A DNA stretch of 64,000 bases from Veillonella sp. (GTDB lineage Bacteria; Bacillota; Negativicutes; Veillonellales; Veillonellaceae): the NCBI RefSeq assembly GCF_018364065.1, contig NZ_JAGZMO010000003.1:62001-126000 (forward strand), in the 5' to 3' direction. The notes beneath the pieces were generated by a model. That model saw only the letters and a program-made list of their open reading frames with translations. It ran no database searches and was not told where the DNA came from. Below, piece by piece: positions 27,662 to 36,778 of the stretch. Positions within the stretch are counted from its first letter, which is position 1. The number at the start of each line of letters is the position of its first letter. The position numbers were made by a program, and so were the translations under genes.

Positions 27662-28849
27662 ATGATGGAAGATGTGTTATTAGAGGTAAAATCATTTTTA
27701 AAAAAGGAAGAATATAATATTATTGCTACACGCCGCATTATGCATGAGAACCCGGAACTGTCTATGAATGAGGTTGAGACGGTTCGTCGTATTGCGAATG
27801 AACTGGAGAGTATTGGGATTCCGTATAAAATTATCGATCAAATAGGTATTATAGCTGATATTAATGCAGATAAAGAAGGCAGACGTATTTTATTACGTGC
27901 TGATATTGATGCCTTACCAATTCAAGAGTTAAATGATATTTCCTATAAGTCAAGGACTGATGGTGTAATGCATGCATGTGGCCATGATGCACATATAGCA
28001 ATGCTTCTAGGGGCGTGTAAAGCTCTGTGGCATATAAAAGAGCGGTTAGATGGTGCAATTCGGTTTGTCTTTCAGCCGGGAGAAGAAACCGGGCAAGGTG
28101 CTTTGAAGATGATTGAAGCCGGTGTACTGGATGGAGTAAATGCAGTTATGGGCCTGCATATTAATAGTGCTGTGCCTAAGGGCGTAGTATATTGTCCACC
28201 AGGGGAAATGATGGCGGCCAGTGATTCAATCTATGTTGAATTTGAAGGACAAAAAGGTCATGGTGCTCGACCTAATGAGGGAATTGATGCAATTGTTATG
28301 GGAAGTGCTTTCGTAACAAACGCGCAATCTATTATTTCAAGGGAGCTTAGTCCTCTCGAATCAGCAGTAGTTACGTTTGGTACGTTTCATGCAGGTGAAG
28401 CACGTAATATAATTGCAGATAAAGCAATTATAAATGGGACTGTACGAACTTTTAATATTGGATGCAGAGAATTTATTGAACAAGCATTAAGACGCTATGT
28501 AAAGAATATTGCGTCTATGTATAGAGGAAAATACACGTTTAATTATGAAACTTCGACGCCACCGTTAATTAATAATTCTCAATGTGCAGAGTTATTGTAT
28601 AGCACGTTAGACGCTTTAGATGAGCCTGTACGAATTAATAAAGAGGGAAAAAAGACCGGTAGCGAAGATTTTGCTTATTATATGCATGAAACAGGGGTTC
28701 CGGGAGTATTTGCATTTTTAGGAGCACGCAGTAAGAAGCCTGAAACACATTTTAATCATCATACCGGACGATTCAATATTGATGAATCTGCATTGGTGAC
28801 CGGAGCATTGATACATACTATGTACGCCTATAATTATCTTAAGAGTTAA
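27662..28849 (+). CDS. M20-family amidohydrolase/aminoacylase
   Basis: A 395-aa metal-dependent amidohydrolase. Metal ligands are in MHACGHDAHIAMLLGA, the catalytic Glu pair in FQPGEETGQGALKM, the dimerisation-lid region in GHGARPNEGIDAIV and the last His/acid site in KTGSEDFAYYM. Such enzymes remove N-acyl groups from amino acids, including N-acetyl-cysteine or other conjugates. The ATG at 27662 follows AAGGATGAG. It probably acts after import by the YfcC protein. Confidence 0.9.
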   Translation: MMEDVLLEVKSFLKKEEYNIIATRRIMHENPELSMNEVETVRRIANELESIGIPYKIIDQIGIIADINADKEGRRILLRADIDALPIQELNDISYKSRTDGVMHACGHDAHIAMLLGACKALWHIKERLDGAIRFVFQPGEETGQGALKMIEAGVLDGVNAVMGLHINSAVPKGVVYCPPGEMMAASDSIYVEFEGQKGHGARPNEGIDAIVMGSAFVTNAQSIISRELSPLESAVVTFGTFHAGEARNIIADKAIINGTVRTFNIGCREFIEQALRRYVKNIASMYRGKYTFNYETSTPPLINNSQCAELLYSTLDALDEPVRINKEGKKTGSEDFAYYMHETGVPGVFAFLGARSKKPETHFNHHTGRFNIDESALVTGALIHTMYAYNYLKS

Positions 28850-28866
28850 TCGTAGAGGGATTGCGT

Positions 28867-29535
28867 ATGGAGATAAACTTTTTACAAATTGAAACATGGA
28901 TCAGCATTTTGCAAATTATCATGGTAGATATTGTTCTGGCCGGTGATAATGCTGTTGTTATAGGAATGGCTGCCAGTCGGTTAGATCCATCAGTGCAAAA
29001 AAAAGTTATCATGTTGGGGACTGCAGGAGCCATTATCCTTAGACTGGTTATGGCATTTCTTCTTGTTGAAGCTTTACATGTTGTTCCGGCGTTGCATTTG
29101 ATAGCCGGCATTGTATTATTATGGATTGCAATTAAATTAGTTTTAGCTGAAGAAGAGAATACAGAAATTGAGTCTAAAAATTCTTTGAGAGCAGCGATAA
29201 TCACAATAATTATGGCTGATGCAATGATGAGTATCGATAATGTAATCGCAGTAGTAGCTACAGCTAATGGACACTATGCTTTAGTTGTAGTGGGAATTTT
29301 AATTACGGTACCTATCATCATCTATTGTTCTGCATTTTTTGCAAAAGTTATTGGTAAATATCCGATTATACTTCTATTAGGTGGAGCCCTATTAGGTTGG
29401 GTATCCGGTGGGATGATTGTAGAAGACAATCTTATTAAAGAGTATATTGTGGGATATGAAATAATTATAAAACTAGTGTGTACTGTGGTAGTGATTATGG
29501 TTGCTGTATGGAATAACTCGAAAAACAAAGAGTAG
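28867..29535 (+). CDS. TerC/YjbE-family membrane protein
   Basis: A 222-aa protein with about seven helices. The two family Asp/Asn motifs are clear: VDIVLAGDNAVVIGMAASRL and MADAMMSIDNVIAVVATANG. TerC proteins export Mn(II) or related ions and support metalation of secreted enzymes. It begins 17 bases after the M20 gene with GAGGG, so is likely in the same transcript, though its role in that cluster is unclear. Confidence 0.9.
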   Translation: MEINFLQIETWISILQIIMVDIVLAGDNAVVIGMAASRLDPSVQKKVIMLGTAGAIILRLVMAFLLVEALHVVPALHLIAGIVLLWIAIKLVLAEEENTEIESKNSLRAAIITIIMADAMMSIDNVIAVVATANGHYALVVVGILITVPIIIYCSAFFAKVIGKYPIILLLGGALLGWVSGGMIVEDNLIKEYIVGYEIIIKLVCTVVVIMVAVWNNSKNKE

Positions 29536-29794
29536 ATTTAGATAATATGGAGTAATCATAATTTTAATGACTAAAAATATGTTATATAATGTAGTTGTAA
29601 CACATATAAATTTAACTTTAAAATAAAACCTGGGAATAGATTGACAAGCGTAGAAGCATTGCCAAATCAGTGCGAAACTTTTATAATCTAATTATATGAT
29701 AATAATTATTATGATAAGTAAGTTAAAGCATTTGGCAGATGTTTTGATTTACTTTTTAATTTTAATGAACATTGAAATTAAAAAGGTGAGGTAA

Positions 29795-30649
29795 ATGAAG
29801 CAAGCGTTTATATTTTCTATGAGTTCTGCGTTATGTTTCAGTATTATGAACGTATTCGTAAAACTTCTTGGACAGGGAATGCCATCAGCGGAAATAAACT
29901 TTTTTAGAGGTCTAATAGGGACTATTTCTATTCTGATATTTATGGCGTTTCGGCATATTAAATTCTCCACTGAAGACCGTGGCCTTTTGGTGGTACGCGG
30001 TTTTTTTGGTGGTATGGGTACACTGTTTAATTTTATAGCATTGGCGCATATGAAGTTAGCGGATGCATCTATATTATTTCAACTGTCAGGGATTTTTGTG
30101 TTTATATTCAGCACATTTGTTTTGAAAGAAAAACTTCCAAAAGGATCTGCAAAATGGCTGATTATTATATTATTGGCAGTTATTTTTATGGTAAATCCTT
30201 GGACATATTCTTCATTTTCTATATATGCTCTTTTTGCAATTGGGGGTGCAGCTTTTTCTGCGGCAGCGTATACAACAATTAGAAAGATTAGTTTAAATCA
30301 TGCACATAGTACCTATGAAATAATGGCGTACTTTTTGATTACAAGTACTATTGTAGGCGCTGTTTTTATGGTTAATGATTTTGTAATTCCTAATAGCGAG
30401 CAGTGGGGATATATTTTAATTATTGGATTGATTTCAGTTATCGCACAATTCTTTATGACTGGAGCTTTTATTGTTACGAACGCGGTAGTCGCCCAATTTA
30501 TGCAATACATTGCTGTTTTTTTCCATGCATTTTGGGGATTTATTATCTTTGATGAAAATTTATCACCTATAGTGTTAACCTCAGGGATTGTGTTGTTTAT
30601 AGCATCAGTTATGTTAGCTAAAATCAAAGAAAATGAAAGATATATGTAA
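29795..30649 (+). CDS. EamA/DMT-family transporter
   Basis: A 284-aa, ten-helix drug/metabolite-superfamily transporter with two EamA repeats: first SALCFSIMNVFVKLLGQG with INFFRGLIGT, second beginning ALFAIGGAAFSAAAYTTIRK. Members often export amino acids or metabolites such as cysteine pathway intermediates. It lies 260 bases after terC behind AAAAAGGTGAGG and is followed by the regulator; a cysteine- or threonine-export role is possible but not shown. Confidence 0.85.
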   Translation: MKQAFIFSMSSALCFSIMNVFVKLLGQGMPSAEINFFRGLIGTISILIFMAFRHIKFSTEDRGLLVVRGFFGGMGTLFNFIALAHMKLADASILFQLSGIFVFIFSTFVLKEKLPKGSAKWLIIILLAVIFMVNPWTYSSFSIYALFAIGGAAFSAAAYTTIRKISLNHAHSTYEIMAYFLITSTIVGAVFMVNDFVIPNSEQWGYILIIGLISVIAQFFMTGAFIVTNAVVAQFMQYIAVFFHAFWGFIIFDENLSPIVLTSGIVLFIASVMLAKIKENERYM

Positions 30650-30727
30650 CTTGTAAAGGGGACAAGTGTTTGCTGATTAAAATTAAAAACCGCTATTTAT
30701 AGTAGTTTTTATAGAAAGAGTAGAGGT

Positions 30728-31477
30728 ATGGATATTCTAAAGAAGTATGGATTATTAGTTCCGTTTCTTGGTGAGGTTTTAGGTGAAAACTGTGAAATTG
30801 TTTTACATGATATAACCAACTTAGAAAGTTCAATTGTTGCGATTGCTAATAATCAGATTAGTGGACGCAAGGTAGGCGGGCCGGCCACTGATTTTGTACT
30901 CAAACTGATGCAGTTACGCCGTGAAAATAAGGTTAATTATATTACCAATTATATGGCTAAAAGCTATAATGGTCATAAATTGCGTTGCTCTTCGTTTTTT
31001 ATTCATGACGATAAAAAGGAACCAATTGGAGTGCTTTGTATAAATTATGATCTTAATGCTTATATAGAAGCACGAGATATGCTGGATAAAATGTTTTTTA
31101 TTAATGCAGCAATGAAGGATTTGGAAGCGCCGGTGAAATCTCCCGATAATATCTTGGATATTGCGGAAGTCATAAAGAATGGTGTTGCTAATAAAAGTGA
31201 AGATGCGGACGAAAAAATTTCATTAGATGATATATCGGAAAGCTTTTACCATACAGCTGACGATTTGATTGAAAACGTAATTGAAAAACAATTATTAGCA
31301 TATAATGTTGAAGCACAGAGACTTTCGCAAACTGAGCGCATGGAAGTAGTGACGCAGTTATATGATAATGGGCTATTTTTATTAAAAGGTGGTATCAGTG
31401 CGACAGCATCAAAGTTGGGAGTTTCTGAGCCGACCATTTACAGATATATTAATACAATCAAAAAATCGCGTGCTTAA
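30728..31477 (+). CDS. YheO/DauR/CyuR-like PAS-HTH transcriptional regulator
   Basis: A 249-aa regulator with an N-terminal YheO-type PAS-like domain (LGENCEIVLHDI to IGVLCINYDL, about residues 10-115) and a C-terminal HTH_22 domain (ERMEVVTQLYDNGLFLLKGG to PTIYRYINTIKKS). Members include DauR, which controls D-amino-acid use. Its place at the end of a cluster starting with a cysteine desulfidase suggests it senses the substrate of that cluster. A terminator follows. Confidence 0.87.
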   Translation: MDILKKYGLLVPFLGEVLGENCEIVLHDITNLESSIVAIANNQISGRKVGGPATDFVLKLMQLRRENKVNYITNYMAKSYNGHKLRCSSFFIHDDKKEPIGVLCINYDLNAYIEARDMLDKMFFINAAMKDLEAPVKSPDNILDIAEVIKNGVANKSEDADEKISLDDISESFYHTADDLIENVIEKQLLAYNVEAQRLSQTERMEVVTQLYDNGLFLLKGGISATASKLGVSEPTIYRYINTIKKSRA

Positions 31478-31532
31478 TACTTGCAATTCTTTAGGAGACT
31501 ATGATTAGTACCAGTGAAATAGAAAAAATATT

Positions 31533-31566
31533 CCCGAGTAACTTGAATAAGTTGCTCGGGTTTTTT
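31533..31566 (+). terminator. Terminator after YheO-like regulator
   Basis: CCCGAGTAACTT pairs with AAGTTGCTCGGG (one G-T) followed by T6. Confidence 0.92.
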
Positions 31567-31646
31567 ATTGGCAAAATCACCTGAATGTTTAGGAAGAGCC
31601 ACTCGTAAGCATGACTTTTTTATATTGCTCCAAACACGCTTTTTCG

Positions 31647-31675
31647 TTGACATTTATCCATGGACATTCTATAAT
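31647..31675 (+). promoter_or_regulatory. Consensus promoter of heavy-metal ATPase gene
   Basis: TTGACA (31647-31652), exactly 17 bases, TATAAT (31670-31675): full sigma-70 consensus at both boxes. Confidence 0.88.
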
Positions 31676-31687
31676 ATGATTATAAAA

Positions 31688-31711
31688 ACATATGAACAGT
31701 TGTTCATATGT
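31688..31711 (+). promoter_or_regulatory. SmtB/CadC-type operator
   Basis: ACATATGAACA-GT-TGTTCATATGT is a perfect 11-2-11 palindrome beginning 12 bases after the -10. TGAACA-N2-TGTTCA is the classic ArsR/SmtB-family operator core, so the gene is probably derepressed by Cd, Zn or Pb. Confidence 0.85.
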
Positions 31712-31829
31712 TGGACAGAACGACAGGATACGTAGTTAGAATAATACGTATATTGAATGGTACGAAACATAATAAGTATTACAGTTACAATATGGTTATA
31801 AAGGTGGGTAGAATATAAGGAGAATGGCT

Positions 31830-33938
31830 ATGGAACGGGTATTGTTATTGAGAAACTTAACATGTGCTCATTGCGCGTCGAAGATTGAGGACAAGTTGCG
31901 CAGTATGGAGACGGTAGAAAAGGTATCGTTTTCTATTGGTACACAGCAGTTACGTATTAATTCAAGCGTATCGGATACGAATGAATTGGTGCAGCATGTA
32001 CAGTCTGTATGTGATTCCATTGAAGACGGAGTGTCTGTAGAAGTGTTTGAACGTCCTGATAAAGGGCAGGCGCACGAGCATCATCACCATCATGGCAGCG
32101 GCAGTGACAAGGCTGATATTATTGCCATTATAATCGGTGCTATCGTTATGCTCATCGATGTGTTGGTTGATGGCATTCCTCATAATATTGAATTGGGCAT
32201 GTTGATCATTACGTACTTATATTTAGGCTGGCACGTCCTTTGGAGTGCATTGAAAAATATCAGCTCCGGTCAGATTTTCGATGAAAATTTCCTTATGAGT
32301 GTGGCCACCTTGGGCGCTCTGATTATTGGGGAAGCACCGGAAGCGGTAGGCGTTATGTTGTTCTTCCGCATCGGCGAGTTTTTCGAAGAAAAAGCGACCG
32401 CTCGCAGTCGTTCCGCGATTATGGAAGCTATCGATATGCGTCCGGAACAAGTGCGTATCATTAATGAACAAGGCGAAGTGCAACTAGTGGATCCGAAAGA
32501 TGTGGCCATTGGTCAGATGATGGAAGTTCTCGTAGGTGAACGTATTCCGTTGGATGGCACGATTGTGGAAGGAACCACACAGATTGATACGGCACCGGTT
32601 ACGGGTGAACCTGTTCCGGTTCAGGCAAAACCGGGGGATTCCGTGTTGTCAGGCTGTATCAACGAAAGCGGCCGTATCGTAATGCGCATAGATAAAGCCT
32701 TGAAAGACTCCATGGTTACCCGCATTTTAGAAGCCGTAGAAAATGCGGCGGCTACGAAACCTAAATTAGACCGTTTTATTACGCGCTTTGCTCGTGTGTA
32801 TACGCCAATTGTAGTTGCTATTGCAGTGTTGGTAGCGATTGTTCCATCGTTGATTACAGGAAACTGGGACTATTGGATTTATACAGCCTTAACATTCTTA
32901 GTTATCAGCTGCCCTTGCGCGTTAGTACTGAGCGTACCACTAGCCTTCTTTGCCGGTATCGGTAAAGGATCTCGTAACGGGATTTTATTTAAAGGTGGTT
33001 TATCTATTGAAGCTATGACCAATGTAAAGGCGATAGCTATGGATAAAACCGGTACTATTACAACCGGCGTATTTGCAGTGCGTGAAGTGAAAACTGCCGG
33101 TCAGGCGACTTCTGATGAAATCGTACGTACGGCGGCAGCCTTGGAAATGGCGTCGACTCATCCGGTGGCAGTCAGTGTAGTAGCGGAAGCTGATGCATTG
33201 GGATTATCGTATACAAAAGCAGACGATATTAAAGAATTATCCGGTCGCGGCATGACCGGCGTAGTAAACGGCAAACAGGTGGCTGTAGGTAATCGTCGTT
33301 TATTTAATGAATTGGCTATTACCGGTGATATTCCGGAACCGGCTGATTACGGCAGTGAAGTGTTGGTAGCCGTTGACGGTCAATATATAGGTATGATTCT
33401 GATTGCGGACAGCTTGAAAGAAGATACAAAAGACGCCATTCGCGATTTGAAAGCACGAGGTCTGAAGACTATCATGTTAACCGGTGATGCGAAGTTCGGT
33501 GCGCACTATATGGCCAATGCGGCACAAATTGACGAAGTACATGCAGAATTGTTGCCCGCTGATAAATTAGCTGTAGTACAGACAATTCGCGATACATATG
33601 GTCCGACCATGTTTGTCGGCGACGGCATTAACGATGCGCCTGTATTGGCCGGCGCTGATGTGGGCGGTGCTATGGGCAGCGGTGCTGATGCGGCTATTGA
33701 AGCGGCCGATGTGGTATATATGAGCCCAAGTATGGAATCGGTAGTACAGTCCTTAGGCATTGCCAAGAGCACGTTGAGCATTGCTTGGCAGAACGTTATT
33801 TTAGCCTTAGGTATCAAGATTTTAATCATGATCATCGGTATCTTCGGATATGCCAATATGTGGCTCGCCGTATTTGCCGATACAGGCGTTTCGATTCTGT
33901 GTATTCTCAATTCAATTCGCATTTTATATAAAAACTAA
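31830..33938 (+). CDS. Heavy-metal-translocating P1B-type ATPase (Cd/Zn/Pb type)
   Basis: A 702-aa efflux ATPase. Order: an N-terminal HMA domain with CAHC, a His-rich linker HEHHHHHGSG, membrane helices with the ion-binding CPC in VISCPCALVLSV, phosphorylation site DKTGTIT, and GDGINDAP hinge. CPC plus the His linker and the TGAACA operator point to Zn/Cd/Pb export (ZntA/CadA class) rather than copper. The start at 31830 is chosen over 31824 because AAGGAG ends at 31822. Its repressor is not adjacent. Confidence 0.93.
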   Translation: MERVLLLRNLTCAHCASKIEDKLRSMETVEKVSFSIGTQQLRINSSVSDTNELVQHVQSVCDSIEDGVSVEVFERPDKGQAHEHHHHHGSGSDKADIIAIIIGAIVMLIDVLVDGIPHNIELGMLIITYLYLGWHVLWSALKNISSGQIFDENFLMSVATLGALIIGEAPEAVGVMLFFRIGEFFEEKATARSRSAIMEAIDMRPEQVRIINEQGEVQLVDPKDVAIGQMMEVLVGERIPLDGTIVEGTTQIDTAPVTGEPVPVQAKPGDSVLSGCINESGRIVMRIDKALKDSMVTRILEAVENAAATKPKLDRFITRFARVYTPIVVAIAVLVAIVPSLITGNWDYWIYTALTFLVISCPCALVLSVPLAFFAGIGKGSRNGILFKGGLSIEAMTNVKAIAMDKTGTITTGVFAVREVKTAGQATSDEIVRTAAALEMASTHPVAVSVVAEADALGLSYTKADDIKELSGRGMTGVVNGKQVAVGNRRLFNELAITGDIPEPADYGSEVLVAVDGQYIGMILIADSLKEDTKDAIRDLKARGLKTIMLTGDAKFGAHYMANAAQIDEVHAELLPADKLAVVQTIRDTYGPTMFVGDGINDAPVLAGADVGGAMGSGADAAIEAADVVYMSPSMESVVQSLGIAKSTLSIAWQNVILALGIKILIMIIGIFGYANMWLAVFADTGVSILCILNSIRILYKN

Positions 33939-33968
33939 AACTTCTTTAAAAAATTTAAAATAAAGTTT

Positions 33969-34010
33969 GTGTAGGAAGGACATTTGATTCTGTACTTCCT
34001 ACACTTTTTT
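33969..34010 (+). terminator. Terminator of heavy-metal ATPase gene
   Basis: GTGTAGGAAG (33969-33978) pairs with CTTCCTACAC (33995-34004) followed by T6. Confidence 0.88.
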
Positions 34011-34165
34011 GCTTATTTAAAGAAAAAATGAAAGTCCATTTAATAAGAAAAATCATTTATAATTCCTACAAAAATTTTACAAAATGGAGCGTAACATTGA
34101 CTTGACTAACCCTGCAATTCTTAGATATGATGAAGTATAGTTAAGACATGAATGGGAGGTGGCGT

Positions 34166-35125
34166 ATGCTCACGGTATACAAACATGAAGACGGTGCATT
34201 GTTATCCGACACTACAGTAGCGGATGCAACAAAAGGCTCGTGGATTAATTTGGTGAATCCGGACCCCGATGAGCTGGCACTAGTCAATATGATGACTGAA
34301 ATCCCTACGGATGTTCTAAAGACTGCTTTGGATATGGAAGAACGTTCGCACGTGGAAATCGAAGATGACTACATTTTCGTCGTAATTAACATTCCTGCCC
34401 TACGCGGTAGCGATATATATGATACGGTCCCGCTTGGGATTTTCCTGACGCCGGACTTCTTTATAACTGTATGTTTGGAAGAGTCGGAAGTGCTGTATCC
34501 GTTTTTAAATAAACAGGTCGCCACATTTTATACATTTAAAAAGACTCGTTTCTTATTCCAAATCATGTATCGCACGGCTACATTGTTCCTGCGTTATTTG
34601 CAACAAATTAACCGCCGTTCGGACGACATTGAAGTTCAACTGCGTCATACCACTAAAAATAAGGATTTCTTCCAATTGTTGGAATTACAGAAATCCATGA
34701 CGTACTTCTCTTCAGCGCTCAAAACAAATGGTACTGTAATGGAGCGTATTTTGCGTATTCGCCGTCATGAAGACGTGCGCCATTTGTTGAAAATGTATGA
34801 AGAGGACGAAGATTTACTGGAAGACGTAATTATCGAAAATAAACAGGCTATTGAAATGGTTGAGATGTATTCGAACATTCTCATGAATATGATGAACGCA
34901 TTCACATCCATTATTTCCAATAACTTGAACATGGTCATGAAACTTCTCGCATCGGTGACAATTATTTTAGCCGTGCCGACTGTTATATTCAGTTTGTGGG
35001 GGGTTAACGTACCGGTACCGTTCCAGGAATGGGGCGACGGAGGCGGCTTTGAAGCCGTTATCGGTATTTCTGTAGTAGTGACGCTCATTGCCAGCTTCAT
35101 TCTATGGAAAAACGATTTCTTATAA
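34166..35125 (+). CDS. CorA-family divalent cation transport protein
   Basis: A 319-aa protein with a long cytoplasmic N-terminal domain rich in helices and two C-terminal membrane helices, the CorA plan. The usual pore motif Gly-Met-Asn appears here as WGVN (FSLWGVNVPVPF), a conservative change seen in divergent members, so the ion may be Mg, Zn or Co. The ATG at 34166 follows GGGAGGTGG; the ATG at 34148 has no ribosome site. It lies after the heavy-metal ATPase but behind a terminator. Confidence 0.88.
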   Translation: MLTVYKHEDGALLSDTTVADATKGSWINLVNPDPDELALVNMMTEIPTDVLKTALDMEERSHVEIEDDYIFVVINIPALRGSDIYDTVPLGIFLTPDFFITVCLEESEVLYPFLNKQVATFYTFKKTRFLFQIMYRTATLFLRYLQQINRRSDDIEVQLRHTTKNKDFFQLLELQKSMTYFSSALKTNGTVMERILRIRRHEDVRHLLKMYEEDEDLLEDVIIENKQAIEMVEMYSNILMNMMNAFTSIISNNLNMVMKLLASVTIILAVPTVIFSLWGVNVPVPFQEWGDGGGFEAVIGISVVVTLIASFILWKNDFL

Positions 35126-35161
35126 TTTCACATTGTTATACTGCCACCGGGTAGTGTGCGT

Positions 35162-35218
35162 AAGCATGTTGTGCATATCATTAGGTCTTTGAAGATATGC
35201 ATAGCATGCTTCTTTTTT
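35162..35218 (+). terminator. Terminator of CorA-like gene
   Basis: AAGCATG/CATGCTT and GCATATC/GATATGC stems (35162-35211) with a small internal loop, then a T-rich run. Confidence 0.82.
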
Positions 35219-35233
35219 TAGGAGGTGCCATAA

Positions 35234-35938
35234 ATGGGTAAATTTATTGTTGATCAATCATTTTGGAATTTGTTTCCACAAGCTAAAATCGGAGTTATTA
35301 CGTTGAAGGATTTTGACAATTTACAAGAACAATTGCCGGAGTTTGAAACGCTTCTGAAAGAGAGCAATGAAATGGCGGCAGCCTATCTGACAGAACCGGT
35401 ATTCAGCGATAACGATGTAGTAAAAGTGTATCGTGAGGCGTATAAAAAGTTTAAAACGAAAAAAGGCGTGCGCTCCAGTATTGAAAACCTATTGAAACGT
35501 TCCCAAGGTGAAAAAGCTGTAGGCAGTATTAATCCGCTGGTAGATATTTACAATGCGGCCAGCTTGTGTTATGCATTGCCTTGCGGCGCTGAAGATATGG
35601 ATACCTTTGAAGGCGACTTGCAGCTCACCATTACTGACGGAGGCGATGAGTTTTACCTGATCGGCGAAGAGGAAAATAATCCTACTTTGCCGGGCGAACT
35701 GTGCTACAAAGATGATAAAGGTGCCGTTTGCCGATGCTTCAACTGGCGCGACGGTGCGCGTACCATGATTACCCCTGAAACGCGCAATGCATTCCTCGTT
35801 ATTGAATTGGTAGATCCTAAACGGGAACAGGCTCTTGTAGACGCATTGGACTTTGTTGTAGAAAAAGCGGAACAAGTCCTCAATGCAAAAACTGCTAAAT
35901 ACATACTCGATGCAGATCATCGCGAAGTTGAACTATAA
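35234..35938 (+). CDS. B3/B4 tRNA-binding-domain protein
   Basis: A 234-aa stand-alone B3/4 domain, as found in the beta subunit of phenylalanyl-tRNA synthetase and in small editing-like proteins. Supporting segments are KKGVRSSIENLLKR, NPLVDIYNAASLCYALPCGA and the ITPETRNAFLVIE strand. Proteins of this type may deacylate mischarged tRNA or bind nucleic acid; the precise role is unknown. AGGAGG precedes the ATG. Confidence 0.87.
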   Translation: MGKFIVDQSFWNLFPQAKIGVITLKDFDNLQEQLPEFETLLKESNEMAAAYLTEPVFSDNDVVKVYREAYKKFKTKKGVRSSIENLLKRSQGEKAVGSINPLVDIYNAASLCYALPCGAEDMDTFEGDLQLTITDGGDEFYLIGEEENNPTLPGELCYKDDKGAVCRCFNWRDGARTMITPETRNAFLVIELVDPKREQALVDALDFVVEKAEQVLNAKTAKYILDADHREVEL

Positions 35939-36015
35939 GAAAACGGACCATAGTCGATAAGACTATAAGGTCTCGAATGGGTCGCGATTGAATGATAAGA
36001 AAAGAATAAAAAATT

Positions 36016-36047
36016 GCCCACAGAGCCAATTGACTCTGTGGGCCTTT
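36016..36047 (+). terminator. Terminator of B3/4 gene
   Basis: GCCCACAGAG (36016-36025) pairs with CTCTGTGGGC (36034-36043) followed by TTTT. Confidence 0.88.
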
Positions 36048-36113
36048 TATTATGAAAAGTCACCGCAATACTTAATCTCTACTATGATCGATTCAAAGAA
36101 AGGAGGTGAAACC

Positions 36114-36209
36114 ATGATGGATGATATAGAAAAAGCAAGATTGGTTTTAGCTACAATCACTGAAAAGGGAATGTTTTATTTTGGGAAAGTTGAGGGTGTA
36201 TTGCAGTAA
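36114..36209 (+). CDS. 31-aa small ORF behind a perfect Shine-Dalgarno
   Basis: AAAGGAGGTGA (36099-36109), a full anti-16S match, stands 4 bases before ATG. The peptide begins MMDDIEKARLVLATITEKG and ends GKVEGVLQ. It has no membrane segment and I do not recognise it. Two hairpins follow directly. It could be a genuine small protein or the leftover start of a larger lost gene; the ribosome site is the main argument for translation. Confidence 0.5.
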   Translation: MMDDIEKARLVLATITEKGMFYFGKVEGVLQ

Positions 36210-36217
36210 CTTATTAA

Positions 36218-36268
36218 CCATATGAATACAGTTTTGTATCATATGGAGGAGACCTTTGTACTCTCCTC
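36218..36268 (+). promoter_or_regulatory. Two adjacent hairpins after the small ORF
   Basis: CCATATG-a-ATACA pairs with TGTAT-CATATGG (36218-36246), and GAGGAGA pairs with TCTCCTC (36246-36268). The tail is only weakly T-rich. Confidence 0.55.
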
Positions 36269-36778
36269 TTCTCACTTATATGGTATCACACTAAACGGCA
36301 AAATTGAAGTAAATTAAGGCAAAAAAGCGCAAATATCAGCGAATTGAATATTTTTTAACGAAAAATGAAACCTAAAGTGAGAGGGTAATAATAAGTATAA
36401 AGAGGATTTTTAGAATGAGTCTATAATATGGAAAAATTAGTTATGACTCAAAACACACACCAAAAATGCACACCAAATTTAAAACTATGAAATAAAAAAT
36501 GGCTTTTCGAAATGTGAAAAGTCGCTTATTTGCTATAGTGGTGTTAAAAAATTAAATATATGTAAACGATAAAAGCCCCTAACCGCAAAGGTTAAGGGCT
36601 ATTTGTTATGTGATTTTGGCGGAATAAAATTCTAATCTTGAAAAGTGTAATTATTCCGCTTTTTTGCCTATTACTTCGAACTCATGCGAACCAATGCGGA
36701 AATTCAAGATAGCTGTTAATGTAATTATAATGCTACTTGCGAACTCATGCGAACTAATACGGAAAATGATTGTTATTA
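36247..36778. other. Gene-poor region with terminators and repeats beside tRNA-Ser
   Basis: No supported gene. Two terminator-like hairpins: AGCCC..TAACC/GGTTA..GGGCT at about 36573-36600 and GCGGAATAA/TTATTCCGC at about 36629-36661. A CACACCAAAAATGCACACCA run near 36454 and the direct repeats described separately suggest old integration activity. Confidence 0.5.
36672..36764. repeat. Pair of ~31-bp direct repeats next to tRNA-Ser
   Basis: TACTT(G)CGAACTCATGCGAAC followed by YAATRCGGAAA occurs at 36672-36702 and 36734-36764. Inside each copy CGAACTCATG and CGAACYAATR follow at a 10-bp period. Confidence 0.75.
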
